A stretch of 64,000 bases of DNA from Streptomyces sp. NRRL B-1347 (GTDB lineage Bacteria; Actinomycetota; Actinomycetes; Streptomycetales; Streptomycetaceae): positions 1 through 64,000 of the forward strand of contig NZ_JOJM01000017.1 of the NCBI RefSeq assembly GCF_000720325.1, in the 5' to 3' direction. Under the pieces are notes generated by a model. It searched no databases. It was not told where the DNA came from and worked only from the letters and a program-made list of their open reading frames with translations. The position numbers and the translations under genes are program-made. Below, in pieces: positions 9,175 to 17,750 of the stretch (positions within the stretch are counted from its first letter, which is position 1; each line of letters begins with the position of its first letter).

Positions 9175-10248
9175 ATGGGAGGCTCTGTTCATTGCGAGCC
9201 TGAAGTCGAGGAGAGTGAATCCTTGCGGTCCGACGCCAACATCGCGGGACCGATGACCGATCCGGTCCCCGGTCCCCGTACCGAGTCGGCGGGGGAGGAT
9301 GTTTCACGTGAAACACCGAGCCCGATGGACGACACCCCCATCGGTCGTGCTGCCCAGCTGGCGGTGGAAGCTCTTGGCCGCGCGGGCGAGGGCCTGCCAC
9401 GGCCCGAGCAGACCCGAGTCATGGTGGTCGCCAACCAGAAGGGTGGAGTAGGCAAGACGACGACAACCGTCAACCTTGCCGCCTCACTGGCCTTGCACGG
9501 CGCGCGCGTTCTGGTGATCGACCTGGACCCGCAGGGGAATGCCTCCACGGCGCTCGGTATCGACCATCACGCTGAAGTTCCCTCCATCTACGACGTGTTG
9601 GTCGAGAGCAAGCCTCTCGCCGAGGTCGTTCAGCCCGTCCCTGATGTCGAGGGCCTCTTCTGTGCTCCGGCCACCATCGATCTCGCCGGTGCGGAGATCG
9701 AACTGGTGTCGCTGGTGGCTCGGGAAAGCCGACTGCAGCGAGCGATCCAGGCGTATGAGCAGCCGCTGGACTACATCCTCATCGACTGTCCGCCGTCACT
9801 GGGGCTGTTGACGGTGAACGCCCTGGTGGCCGGTGCGGAGGTGCTGATCCCCATCCAGTGCGAGTACTACGCCCTGGAGGGCCTCGGCCAGCTCCTGCGC
9901 AACGTTGACCTGGTGCGGGGGCACCTCAACCCGCGCCTGCATGTGTCGACCATCCTCCTCACCATGTACGACGGCCGGACCCGGCTCGCCTCCCAGGTGG
10001 CTGACGAGGTGCGCAACCACTTCGGCGAAGAGGTGCTCCGGACGAGCATCCCGCGCTCGGTGCGTATCTCCGAGGCACCGAGCTACGGCCAGACCGTACT
10101 GACTTACGATCCAGGCTCAAGCGGTGCCCTGTCGTACTTCGAGGCGGCGCGCGAGATCGCGCTGCGCGGAGTAGGCGTGCGGTTCGACGTACAGCACGCC
10201 CACACGGGCATCCAGAACGACCAGAACATGACGGAGGGCATCCAGTGA
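9175..10248 (+). CDS. parA: Chromosome-partitioning ATPase ParA
   Basis: This 357-residue Walker-type ATPase of the SIMIBI class works with ParB to position origins, in Streptomyces especially during sporulation. The deviant Walker [10 protein letters not shown] starts near residue 89, [10 protein letters not shown] follows, and [11 protein letters not shown] is the Walker B region. The start ATG 9175 gives a protein matching the length I remember for S. coelicolor ParA; ATG 9325 ([11 protein letters not shown], 307 residues) and ATG 9004 are alternatives, and no candidate has a strong ribosome-binding site. With the 9175 start, parS site 2 is inside the gene and is read as V-S-R-E-T. The stop overlaps the parB start (GTGA). 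Confidence 0.95.
   Translation: MGGSVHCEPEVEESESLRSDANIAGPMTDPVPGPRTESAGEDVSRETPSPMDDTPIGRAAQLAVEALGRAGEGLPRPEQTRVMVVANQKGGVGKTTTTVNLAASLALHGARVLVIDLDPQGNASTALGIDHHAEVPSIYDVLVESKPLAEVVQPVPDVEGLFCAPATIDLAGAEIELVSLVARESRLQRAIQAYEQPLDYILIDCPPSLGLLTVNALVAGAEVLIPIQCEYYALEGLGQLLRNVDLVRGHLNPRLHVSTILLTMYDGRTRLASQVADEVRNHFGEEVLRTSIPRSVRISEAPSYGQTVLTYDPGSSGALSYFEAAREIALRGVGVRFDVQHAHTGIQNDQNMTEGIQ
9300..9315. promoter_or_regulatory. parS: parS site 2, inside the 5' part of parA
   Basis: Perfect 16-base palindrome TGTTTCACGTGAAACA. It falls in the poorly conserved N-terminal extension of ParA, where its codons read V-S-R-E-T. Confidence 0.96.
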
Positions 10249-11369
10249 GCGAGCGACGAAGAGGACTGGGCCGTGGCCTCGGCGCTCTGATCCCTGCGGC
10301 TCCCACGGAGAAGGCCGCTGCCCCGAGCGCGGGTGGGGCGTCCACCTCGCCGTCGGCCGTGCCCGTGCTCACCGCGGAGCGCGGAGTGGCAGCCGCCACG
10401 GTGGCTTCGCTTCCGCAGAGCTCCCTTGCGCAGCCGCCCGTTTCACAGGAGACGGAGGCGCCGGGCAACGGGGCGGTGGAGGAACTGCGGAGCCCGGCCG
10501 GTGCGCACTTCGCCGAGCTGCCGCTCGACTCCATCACGCCCAACCCGAGGCAGCCGCGCGAGGTCTTCGACGAGGACGCCCTCGCCGAACTGGTGACCTC
10601 CATCAAGGAGGTCGGCCTTCTCCAGCCCGTGGTCGTACGGCAGCTGGGGCCCGCGCGGTACGAGCTCATCATGGGCGAGCGGCGCTGGCGGGCCTGCCGT
10701 GAGGCGGGTCTGGAGCGCATCCCGGCCATCGTGCGGGCGACGGAGGACGACAAGCTCCTCCTGGACGCCCTCCTTGAGAACCTGCACCGCGCCCAGCTGA
10801 ACCCGCTGGAAGAGGCCGCGGCCTACGACCAGCTGCTCAAGGACTTCAAGTGCACGCATGACCAGCTGGCGGACCGGATCGGCCGCTCCCGCCCTCAGGT
10901 CTCCAACACGCTGCGTCTTCTGAAGCTGTCGCCGAAGGTGCAGAACAGGGTCGCCGCCGGCGTGCTGTCCGCGGGCCATGCCCGGGCTCTGCTGTCCGTC
11001 GAGGACCCGGAGGAGCAGGACCGTCTCGCCTACCGGATCGTGGCCGAGGGGCTCTCGGTGCGGGCCGTCGAGGAGATCGTGACCCTCATGGGGTCGCGGC
11101 CGCAGACCAAGCCGAAGGCCAAGGGGCCTCGCGCCGGGGCGCGGGTGTCTCCTGCGCTGACGAGTCTCGCCACGCGTCTCTCGGACCGGTTCGAGACGCG
11201 GGTGAGGGTCGATCTGGGCCAGAAGAAGGGCAAGATCGTCGTCGACTTCGCGTCCCTGGAGGACCTGGAGCGCATCCTCACCACCCTCGCTCCTGAAGAA
11301 GGCTCGGTCCTCAAGCGCGGTCTGGCCGAGGCTGCGGCCGAGGATTCCTCGGAGGATGAGCAGAGCTGA
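10245..11369 (+). CDS. parB: Chromosome-partitioning protein ParB (CTPase, parS-binding)
   Basis: This 374-residue protein binds the parS sites, spreads as a CTP-dependent clamp and forms the segrosome moved by ParA. The first about 85 residues ([19 protein letters not shown]) are the ParA-contacting tail and linker. The ParB/Srx CTP-binding domain includes [20 protein letters not shown] and [19 protein letters not shown] (near residue 143). A helix-turn-helix ([19 protein letters not shown]) starts near residue 203 and is the parS reader. The C-terminal dimerisation part ends in an acidic SSEDEQS tail. The GTG start at 10245 overlaps parA by four bases, so the two genes are co-translated. 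Confidence 0.98.
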   Translation: MSERRRGLGRGLGALIPAAPTEKAAAPSAGGASTSPSAVPVLTAERGVAAATVASLPQSSLAQPPVSQETEAPGNGAVEELRSPAGAHFAELPLDSITPNPRQPREVFDEDALAELVTSIKEVGLLQPVVVRQLGPARYELIMGERRWRACREAGLERIPAIVRATEDDKLLLDALLENLHRAQLNPLEEAAAYDQLLKDFKCTHDQLADRIGRSRPQVSNTLRLLKLSPKVQNRVAAGVLSAGHARALLSVEDPEEQDRLAYRIVAEGLSVRAVEEIVTLMGSRPQTKPKAKGPRAGARVSPALTSLATRLSDRFETRVRVDLGQKKGKIVVDFASLEDLERILTTLAPEEGSVLKRGLAEAAAEDSSEDEQS

Positions 11370-11464
11370 GTTGAACTGAGCCGTGAAGGTGCCTCTCTGA
11401 GGGCCTGAGCGCTCGGTGCAGGAATAGGCGGGACGCTGTAACCGAATCCCGTGGCGCCTGTGAA

Positions 11465-11503
11465 AGCGGGCCGTGTCCGGTGTGTGCCGGAACACGGCCC
11501 GCT
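11465..11503 (+). terminator. Terminator after parAB
   Basis: AGCGGGCCGTGT at 11465-11476 pairs with ACACGGCCCGCT at 11492-11503, followed by CTTTGCTTTCTT; the loop contains a further CCGG/CCGG pairing. It lies about 95 bp after parB and reads rightward. Confidence 0.85.
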
Positions 11504-11601
11504 CTTTGCTTTCTTCCGGTATCGATGGAATCGCATCGTGGATACGATGCGCTTGGGTATGGCGCAACACCTGACGGCACCTCTTAGGGGAGGCGGGGGC
11601 C

Positions 11602-11859
11602 ATGCGATCGGTGAGCCGCACCGGATTGATGACCGCGGGGTTCGGCCTGGGCGCGGTCGGTGGGTTCGTCGGCAGCCTGCTCAGGGAACGGAGCGCACTG
11701 ACAGCTGCTCGTGGCGTCGCGGGCGAAGGAAGTGAGGAACCGCCTTCATGGGGCGACGGCTCGTACCGCTCACGCTGGACAACCTTCCGGACCTTCCCCG
11801 GCGTTGCCGCGCGTGTGTCTTCTGGGAGCTGGATCCGGTCAGCGGCGAAGCCGCGCTGA
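11602..11859 (+). CDS. Possible small ORF, doubtful
   Basis: An 85-codon frame begins at an ATG with a purine-rich GGGGAGGCGGGGG stretch upstream. The first 35 codons have high GC at the third position and encode a Gly/Ala-rich hydrophobic segment (GLMTAGFGLGAVGGFVGSLL). The second half overlaps the acetyltransferase start at 11748 in another frame and loses the codon bias. It could be a small membrane peptide, or only leader sequence. I do not recognise it. In the same spacer, GCATCGT/ACGATGC at about 11533-11550 forms a small hairpin. Confidence 0.25.
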   Translation: MRSVSRTGLMTAGFGLGAVGGFVGSLLRERSALTAARGVAGEGSEEPPSWGDGSYRSRWTTFRTFPGVAARVSSGSWIRSAAKPR

Positions 11860-12365
11860 AGGCCGGAACGCCCGAGCTGGAGAAGGAAGCGTGGATCTCG
11901 GCCGTCCTGCTGGAGTGGGGGTCCTGCGGTCGGGTCGTCTACGTCGACGACGTGCCGGTGGGCTTCGTCCTCTACGCTCCCCCCGCCTATGTGCCGCGGT
12001 CCACGGCGTTCCCCACGAGTCCGGTGTCGCCGGACGCCGTCCAGCTGATGACTGCCTGGATCATGCCGGGCTATCAAGGGCAGGGGCTCGGCCGCGTCAT
12101 CGTGCAGACGGTCGCCAAGGATCTGCTGCGCCGGGGGTTCAAGGCCATCGAGGCCTTCGGTGACGCGCGCTGGGAGAAGCCGGCCTGTGTGCTCCCCGCG
12201 GAGCATCTCCTCGCGGTGGGCTTCAAGACGGTCCGTCCGCACCCCGCCTATCCGAGGCTCCGGCTGGAGCTGCGGACGACGCTCTCATGGAAAGAAGACG
12301 TGGAGCTGGCGCTCGACCGGCTGCTGGGAGCGGTACAGAAGGAGCCCGCGCTTCGGCCGCTGTAG
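11748..12365 (+). CDS. GNAT-family N-acetyltransferase
   Basis: This 205-residue protein has the GNAT acetyl-CoA signature AWIMPGYQGQGLGRVIVQ at about residues 102-119, matching motif A (Q/R-x-x-G-x-G/A). The upstream part LEWGSCGRVVYVDDVPVGFVLY gives the central beta strands of the fold. The substrate is unknown. It follows parAB after a terminator and precedes a bidirectional terminator, so it is probably a single-gene unit. Its conserved position between parB and trxA in streptomycetes is from memory. Confidence 0.85.
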   Translation: MGRRLVPLTLDNLPDLPRRCRACVFWELDPVSGEAALKAGTPELEKEAWISAVLLEWGSCGRVVYVDDVPVGFVLYAPPAYVPRSTAFPTSPVSPDAVQLMTAWIMPGYQGQGLGRVIVQTVAKDLLRRGFKAIEAFGDARWEKPACVLPAEHLLAVGFKTVRPHPAYPRLRLELRTTLSWKEDVELALDRLLGAVQKEPALRPL

Positions 12366-12462
12366 CGACCAAGATGCACGGCCTTGCCAGCGGACCTCAG
12401 CGACAGCAAGGCCTCAGTGGATCTCAGTGGCTTCAGCGGCTTCATCAGACTTCAGCGGACAA

Positions 12463-12498
12463 ACGAATGGGCCAACCCCGCGGGGTTGGCCCATTCGT
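12463..12498. terminator. Bidirectional terminator abutting parS site 3
   Basis: A perfect 36-bp inverted repeat (centre 12480.5) containing AATGGGCCAACCCCG and its complement lies between the rightward acetyltransferase and leftward trxA. Its last base is the first base of the parS 16-mer. Confidence 0.8.
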
Positions 12499-12513
12499 GT
12501 TTCACGTGAAACA
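12498..12513. promoter_or_regulatory. parS: parS site 3
   Basis: Perfect TGTTTCACGTGAAACA between convergent genes, directly attached to the 36-bp terminator palindrome. Confidence 0.96.
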
Positions 12514-12554
12514 TCGCTCTCCGCCGACGTGGCGGACACCGATGACGTGGCGCC

Positions 12555-12884
12555 TTACTCGGCGATGAAGTCCGCCAGGTCGCGCTCGATGGCGGCCTTC
12601 GGCTTGGCACCGACGATGGTCTTGGCGACCTCGCCGTTCTGGTAGACGTTCAGCGTCGGGATCGACATGACGCCGTACTTGGCGGCCGTGCCCGGGTTCT
12701 CGTCGATGTTGAGCTTGACGATCTCGATCTTGTCGCCGTGCTCCTTCGCGATCGCCTCGAGCGACGGCGCGATCTGGCGGCAGGGACCGCACCAGGCGGC
12801 CCAGAAGTCCACCAGGACGGGCTTGTCGCTCTTGAGGACGTCCTCTTCGAAGGATGCGTCGGTCACGTTCTTCAGGTTGGCCAC
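12555..12884 (-). CDS. trxA: Thioredoxin
   Basis: This 109-residue cytoplasmic disulfide reductase carries the active site WAAWCGPCRQ at about residues 28-37, followed by KLNIDENPGTAAKYGVMSIPTL with the conserved cis-proline. Start is GTG 12884, with GAGGAG upstream; in-frame ATGs further upstream would add unrelated basic sequence overlapping trxB. It lies 43 bp downstream of trxB and is almost certainly co-transcribed with it from the SigR-type promoter at 13964-13989. Confidence 0.97.
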   Translation of the reverse strand: MANLKNVTDASFEEDVLKSDKPVLVDFWAAWCGPCRQIAPSLEAIAKEHGDKIEIVKLNIDENPGTAAKYGVMSIPTLNVYQNGEVAKTIVGAKPKAAIERDLADFIAE

Positions 12885-12927
12885 GGCGGGCTCCTCACAT
12901 GGTGGTGCGGGTGGGGGCGAAACGAAG

Positions 12928-13890
12928 TCAGACAGCAGCAGCGGCCGCGGTCTCGCTGTCCGCGAGGGCGGCGAGGAAGCGCTCGGCGTCCAGAGCGGCG
13001 GCACAGCCGGTGCCCGCCGCCGTGATCGCCTGGCGGTAGGTGTGGTCGACGACGTCACCGGCGGCGAAGACGCCCGTGATGTTCGTCCGGGTCGACGGCG
13101 CGTCGACCTTCAGGTAGCCCTCGCCGTCCAGGTCGAGCTGGCCCTTGAAGAGCTCGGTGCGCGGGTCGTGGCCGATCGCGATGAACAGGCCGGTGGCCGG
13201 CAGCTCGGACGTCTCGCCCGTCTTGACGTTGCGCAGGGTGAGCCCGGCGAGCTTCTGCTCGCCCTTGATCTCGGCGACCTCGCTGTCCCAGATGAACTTG
13301 ATCTTCGGGTCGGCGAAGGCGCGCTCCTGCATCGCCTTGGAGGCACGCAGGCTGTCGCGGCGGTGGACGATCGTCACGGACTTGGCGAACCGGGAGAGGA
13401 AGGTCGCCTCCTCCATCGCGGTGTCACCGCCACCGATGACGGCGATGTCCTGGTCCTTGAAGAAGAACCCGTCACAGGTCGCGCACCAGGAGACGCCACG
13501 GCCGGACAGCGCGTCCTCGTTCGGCAGGCTCAGCTTGCGGTGCTGGGAGCCCGTCGTCACGATGACGGCCTTCGCGCGGTGCACCGTGCCGGCCGTGTCC
13601 GTGACGGTCTTGATCTCACCGGTGAGGTCGACGGAGACCACGTCGTCGGGCACGAGCTCGGCGCCGAAGCGCTCGGCCTGGGCGCGCATGTTGTCCATGA
13701 GGTCCGGGCCCATGATGCCGTCCTGGAAGCCCGGGAAGTTCTCCACATCGGTGGTGTTCATCAGCGCGCCGCCCGCGGTGACGGCACCCTCGAACACCAG
13801 GGGCTTCAGGGACGCGCGCGCGGTGTAGAGCGCCGCCGTGTATCCGGCGGGCCCGGAGCCGATGATGATCACGTTACGGACGTCGGTCAC
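12928..13890 (-). CDS. trxB: Thioredoxin reductase (NADPH)
   Basis: This 320-residue flavoenzyme reduces thioredoxin with NADPH. The FAD-binding motif [15 protein letters not shown] starts near residue 7, the redox-active CATC is at 136-139, and the NADPH-binding [11 protein letters not shown] follows near residue 158. The FAD-closing motif [20 protein letters not shown] is near the end. I chose GTG 13890 because GAGGAATC lies just upstream and the product begins [13 protein letters not shown]; a longer frame from 13965 would start inside the promoter. Expression is probably induced by thiol stress through SigR. Confidence 0.97.
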   Translation of the reverse strand: MTDVRNVIIIGSGPAGYTAALYTARASLKPLVFEGAVTAGGALMNTTDVENFPGFQDGIMGPDLMDNMRAQAERFGAELVPDDVVSVDLTGEIKTVTDTAGTVHRAKAVIVTTGSQHRKLSLPNEDALSGRGVSWCATCDGFFFKDQDIAVIGGGDTAMEEATFLSRFAKSVTIVHRRDSLRASKAMQERAFADPKIKFIWDSEVAEIKGEQKLAGLTLRNVKTGETSELPATGLFIAIGHDPRTELFKGQLDLDGEGYLKVDAPSTRTNITGVFAAGDVVDHTYRQAITAAGTGCAAALDAERFLAALADSETAAAAAV

Positions 13891-13963
13891 GGCTTGATTC
13901 CTCGTCTCTGAAGACTGCTGCGTACTGCTGGCGGGTGCCTGTCTCAGGGCTCTCACCCCACCC

Positions 13964-13989
13964 AACGGATCCTACGGGGCGCGCATTCC
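13964..13989 (-). promoter_or_regulatory. SigR-type promoter of trxBA
   Basis: On the minus strand GGAAT (13989-13985), exactly 18 bases, then GTT (13966-13964) match the SigR consensus GGAAT-N18-GTT. It is about 75 bp upstream of the trxB start. SigR control of trxBA is established in S. coelicolor; here the match is read directly from sequence. Confidence 0.85.
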
Positions 13990-14069
13990 CAAACGTGTCC
14001 GAGCACACGGAAGCGCCGGGCGCGGGGCAGAGGGACGAGATCGCGCGTGCCCGCCGGGCCGGGGGCCGC

Positions 14070-15146
14070 TCAGTTCCGGGCGTAGGACTCGGTGAGCAGT
14101 ACCTTGCCGGTGGCGTTGGGCGACGAGGACGCGTTCGCACAGGCGGCATCGACGATATACGCGGACACCTTGGTGCTGTCGGACGCATGGGCCACGACGA
14201 CGAGGTAAGCGCTCTTGCCTTCGTAGGTGCCCTTGTCCACGGCCAGGGGTGCCAGACCGCCGAGACTCCGCTCGACACAGGCGGGCACCTCGACGAAGTC
14301 GTCGGGCGGTGTGGAGCCCTTCTTCGGGTGGTTCGGGCTGGACTTAGGGCCGACGCTGGGCTTGGGCGCTGGTGTGGTCTCGGCACTCGCGATCGACTGC
14401 TCGGGGAGCATCTCGTTGACGCGCTCCTTGAGCTTGTCCTTGGAGAACGTGTCCGCGCTGGCCGATCGGCCCGCCGAGGCCTCCTTCGAGCCCTCCGAGT
14501 CGCTGTCCCATGGATGAATCAGCAGTGCTCCCAGGCCCAGGGCGGCAGCGGTGAAGACGGCGCCGAGAGCTGCGGTGCGGCGGCGCCGTCCCCGGAAACG
14601 ACCGCCGCGACCCGGTCCGGTGGTCGCACGAGAGTGACCGGACGGGCCGTGGCTAGCGCCGCCGCTGCTGGCTGCGACACCGGTTGAGGCTGTGGGCTTG
14701 CTCGACGAAGCGGCCGCTTCGCTCGGCTCGGTGGGCGATGTTTCACGTGAAACATGAGCAGCGGGCTCGGTGACGGATGCGCCGACAGGCTCGTCACTGG
14801 GCTCGCCGCCGGGTTCGAGGCCGGGCTCGCGGTCGGCGGATGCCTCGGCTTCGTGGGCCGACAGGGAAGCGCCCACGTCCTCGGTGACCGTGGAGTCCAG
14901 GAGCGCCTCGGCAGCGAGGGCCGCGTCGATGCGCTCCGCGACATCGGCGGGCATGCGCGAGGGCCCGGGCAGCGTGCCGAGCATGCCGCGGATCTCTTCG
15001 AGGGAGTCGTAGACGTCGGTACAGAGCGCGCAGTCGTCGAGGTGCTGCCGCACATCGAGGGTGCGGGACGGCGAGAGCAGCCCTTCGGTGAGGTCGGAGA
15101 TCTCGGAGACGTCCGGGTGCCCAGTCGAGTCCGTCGTCGTGGTCAC
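14070..15146 (-). CDS. SigM anti-sigma factor with zinc-type (ZAS) motif and one membrane span
   Basis: This 358-residue protein overlaps the sigM stop by four bases (GTGA), the usual sign of a cognate anti-sigma factor. The N-terminal domain has the ZAS motif HLDDCALC (H-x3-C-x2-C) near residue 34, which in related proteins binds zinc and holds the sigma factor. A long Ser/Glu/Ala-rich linker is followed by basic residues and one membrane span (TAALGAVFTAAALGLGALLI) near residue 205. The extracytoplasmic domain has two or more cysteines (VPACVERS, VDAACANA). GGAGG precedes GTG 15146. parS site 4 lies in the linker and is read V-S-R-E-T. RsmA is the name I recall for the SigM anti-sigma factor; orthology is inferred. 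Confidence 0.85.
   Translation of the reverse strand: MTTTTDSTGHPDVSEISDLTEGLLSPSRTLDVRQHLDDCALCTDVYDSLEEIRGMLGTLPGPSRMPADVAERIDAALAAEALLDSTVTEDVGASLSAHEAEASADREPGLEPGGEPSDEPVGASVTEPAAHVSRETSPTEPSEAAASSSKPTASTGVAASSGGASHGPSGHSRATTGPGRGGRFRGRRRRTAALGAVFTAAALGLGALLIHPWDSDSEGSKEASAGRSASADTFSKDKLKERVNEMLPEQSIASAETTPAPKPSVGPKSSPNHPKKGSTPPDDFVEVPACVERSLGGLAPLAVDKGTYEGKSAYLVVVAHASDSTKVSAYIVDAACANASSSPNATGKVLLTESYARN
14739..14754. promoter_or_regulatory. parS: parS site 4, inside the anti-sigma factor gene
   Basis: Perfect TGTTTCACGTGAAACA within the linker-coding region, translated on the minus strand as H-V-S-R-E-T-S. Confidence 0.96.
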
Positions 15147-15910
15147 GCTCGCCCACCTCCGCCCTTCACTGCCGCTGAATCGCCGGGTCCCGCGTCCTGG
15201 GCCGACCCCGTACGTGGGGGGTCCGCTGCCGGTGGGACGGTTGTCCCCTGCGTCCGGTTCCTTCCTGGGGCGGCCTTTTTTCCGTCGCCCGGGCCACCGG
15301 GACCGCTCTCGCCCGGTGGCTCCGTCCGCAGATGGGTCAGGAGGGGCAGGAGTCTCGCTCTGCCCCGCGCGCAGCGACTCTTCACCGTGCCGGTGGGGAC
15401 GTCGAGCACCCGGGCGGCCTCGGCCACGGGATAGCCCTGCATGTCCACCAGGACGAGGGCGGCCCGCTGGTCGGGCGGCAGCGTGTTCAGCGCCCGCAGG
15501 AGCTCCCGGTGCAGATCGCCGCGCTCGACGGGTGCCGCCGCGGACTCGTGCGGTTCGAGGAGCTGGTCCAGGCGCTCGGCGTCGTCGACCGGCGAGGTCT
15601 TCCGGGAGGCGGCCTTGCGCGCCCGGTCGAGGCAGGCGTTCACGGTGATGCGGTGCAGCCAGGTCGTCACGGCGGACTGGCCGCGGAAGGTGTGCGCGGC
15701 CCGGTATGCGGAGACCAGGGCGTCCTGGACGGCGTCTGCGGCCTCCTCGCGGTCTCCCAGGGTGCGCAGGGCCACGGCCCACAGCCGGTCGCGGTGGCGG
15801 CGCACCAGCTCGCCGAAGGCGTCCTTGTCGCCGTCGACGTGGCGGGACAGGAGGTCCTGGTCGCTCAGCTCACCGTGCACGGCGTCGTCCACCTCGAACC
15901 CCCTCCCCAC
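15143..15910 (-). CDS. sigM: ECF-family RNA polymerase sigma factor SigM
   Basis: This 255-residue group 4 sigma factor has region 2 at about residues 15-85 (LLSRHVDGDKDAFGELVRRH, DAVQDALVSAYRAAHTFRG, VTTWLHRITVNACLDRAR) and region 4 at about 130-190 (LPPDQRAALVLVDMQGYPVA, VPTGTVKSRCARGRARL). About 60 Pro/Gly-rich residues follow region 4, unusual for an ECF factor and probably disordered. It is 18 bp downstream of the pseudokinase gene and overlaps its anti-sigma factor. The symbol follows the syntenic S. coelicolor gene, from memory. Confidence 0.92.
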   Translation of the reverse strand: MGRGFEVDDAVHGELSDQDLLSRHVDGDKDAFGELVRRHRDRLWAVALRTLGDREEAADAVQDALVSAYRAAHTFRGQSAVTTWLHRITVNACLDRARKAASRKTSPVDDAERLDQLLEPHESAAAPVERGDLHRELLRALNTLPPDQRAALVLVDMQGYPVAEAARVLDVPTGTVKSRCARGRARLLPLLTHLRTEPPGESGPGGPGDGKKAAPGRNRTQGTTVPPAADPPRTGSAQDAGPGDSAAVKGGGGRA

Positions 15911-15928
15911 CCCGAGCCGCGCGGGCCC

Positions 15929-17632
15929 TCAGCCCTTGAGGCCCTTGAACTGGACGCCCGTGATGGCCTGCCGGAAGCCGGGATCCCGGTACTGCTCGGC
16001 CGGGACCGAAGGAACCGCCGTCACCCAGAGGAGTACGTACCGGGTCTTCACCTTGGAATTCGCCTTGAGCTTCAAGGAGCGACCGCTCGTTTCGCCCGAG
16101 CCGATCTTCTTCATCGAGCTGACCGGCCCTGAGGGCGACATCGAGTCGGCTGCGTGCAGCGAGATCGCCGTGCGGTTGCCGGCGTACAGGAGCTTGATCG
16201 ACGCGTCCGAGAGCTGCTTTTCCGATCCCAGGTCGTAGACGATGCCGGCACCGGGCTTGAACGGGGCGAGGCTCGGCCCCTCCTTGTACGTCGCGGTGCG
16301 CCAGAGCTCGGAGCCGCCCTCGGTGGACCTCTTGAACTCTCCGCCCAGGCCGCTCGCCTGGACGTTCTGGATCGTGATCGGCTTGCTCGGCTTGGGCTTG
16401 TTCTTGTCGCCGTCCCCGGACGTCTGCGACGTGCCCGAGTCCCCCGACTTGTTGTCCTGGTCCATGAGGGCGTCTGCCAGCTGCCAGCTGCCCAGGCCGA
16501 GCGCGGCGATGAGCAGCGCCGAGACGGCCCACTTGAGGGCCTTGCCGGTGCGGCTCTGCAGCGGGGGCGGCGGGGGCTGGATGACCTGGGTGGAGCCCGG
16601 AGGCTGCGTGCCGCGGCCGTACGTGCCCTGTTGGTACGTCGTGCGCTGGTACTCGGGCGGCGCCGTGAAGGCGGGCTCCGGCGGACGGATGCGGGGCATC
16701 TCGCCGACGGCCTTCACCAGGTCGTCCGGCGTGGTGCAGGCGGGCTCCTGGCGGGACGCGGTGGCGCCGTCGTTGGCGAGCGCGCGCATGGAGAGCTCCG
16801 ACAGACCTCGGTGCACACCGGCGCGGACCTGGTCCGGCGCGATGAGGCCGACGCCCTTGGGCAGCCCGGACAGGCCGTGCGCGTCGTTCTCGTACGGCCA
16901 CCGCTGGGTCAGGGCGGCGTACAGGAGAGCGCCGACGGCCTCCGTGTCGGTGCGCTGCGGGGTCTCGGACGTGATGCCGCGCAGCGCGGCGTTCACGGCG
17001 AGGCCGCGGATGCGGTACTGGCCCGAGGAGGTGCGCAGCACGGCGCCGGGGGTCAGCCGCAGATGGGCGAGGCCCTCGCGGTGCGCCGCGGCCATGGCCT
17101 GGGCGACCTGGCTGACGAGCTGGTAGGCGTCGTGGGCCTCCAGCGGACCGGAGGCCAGCAGAGCGGTGAGCTCCGTGGCGTCCGGAAGCCATTCGTGCAC
17201 CACATAGACGAGGTCGTTCTCCTCGACCGCGTCCAGGACCTGCACGAACCGCGGGTCGCCGAGGAGTGCCGCGGACCTGGCCGCGGCGAGCACCGAGCGC
17301 CCGCGCGGATGGTCGGCGGGCAGCACGTGGACACCCACCGCCCGGCGGAGCTTCTCGTCCACCGCGCGCCAACTGCTGAAACCGTCCAGACGGGTGACGC
17401 ACTCCTCGAGGCGATAGCGTCTGGCGAGTTTGTGGCCGCTGTGCAGTTCAGGGGGCGTGGTCGCCCCGGGCGGACTCGAGGGCCCCTTCGTCTCCGCCGC
17501 GCTGTCGTCCGCCGTGTCCCGCTCCCGGGTCTGGGCCACCCCGTCGGCCGTGGCCTGCTCCGCCTTCGCGGTCAGCGGCTCGTCGCCGCTGTTGTCTGCC
17601 ACGTCGACGGCAGCCGTGCTCCGTTCCGCCAC
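15929..17632 (-). CDS. Membrane pseudokinase with extracellular discoidin-like domain, MurJ partner
   Basis: This 567-residue protein has a disordered N-terminus, a Ser/Thr-kinase-like fold at about residues 68-330, one membrane span near residue 385 (ALKWAVSALLIAALGLGSWQ) and an extracytoplasmic domain (residues about 420-567). Catalytic motifs are degraded: the HRD loop reads HLRLTPGAVL and the DFG position reads RGL, so it should not phosphorylate. The outer domain (IQNVQASGLGGEF, WRTATYKEGP, GAGIVYDLG) resembles an F5/8-type or carbohydrate-binding jelly roll. In mycobacteria the same architecture is fused to MurJ (MviN); here it is a separate gene 118 bp downstream of murJ. A role in regulating lipid II flipping is inferred. 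Confidence 0.82.
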   Translation of the reverse strand: MAERSTAAVDVADNSGDEPLTAKAEQATADGVAQTRERDTADDSAAETKGPSSPPGATTPPELHSGHKLARRYRLEECVTRLDGFSSWRAVDEKLRRAVGVHVLPADHPRGRSVLAAARSAALLGDPRFVQVLDAVEENDLVYVVHEWLPDATELTALLASGPLEAHDAYQLVSQVAQAMAAAHREGLAHLRLTPGAVLRTSSGQYRIRGLAVNAALRGITSETPQRTDTEAVGALLYAALTQRWPYENDAHGLSGLPKGVGLIAPDQVRAGVHRGLSELSMRALANDGATASRQEPACTTPDDLVKAVGEMPRIRPPEPAFTAPPEYQRTTYQQGTYGRGTQPPGSTQVIQPPPPPLQSRTGKALKWAVSALLIAALGLGSWQLADALMDQDNKSGDSGTSQTSGDGDKNKPKPSKPITIQNVQASGLGGEFKRSTEGGSELWRTATYKEGPSLAPFKPGAGIVYDLGSEKQLSDASIKLLYAGNRTAISLHAADSMSPSGPVSSMKKIGSGETSGRSLKLKANSKVKTRYVLLWVTAVPSVPAEQYRDPGFRQAITGVQFKGLKG

Positions 17633-17750
17633 CGTCGTTCCTGCCTCCCCATCCGTTGCGCTTCGTCAGACGCCAAAGCCAATTGTGCCCACAGACCGCC
17701 GCTATGCACGACACGCGGTGGCCGCCGATGGTTGTGCGGACTGCCGCGCC

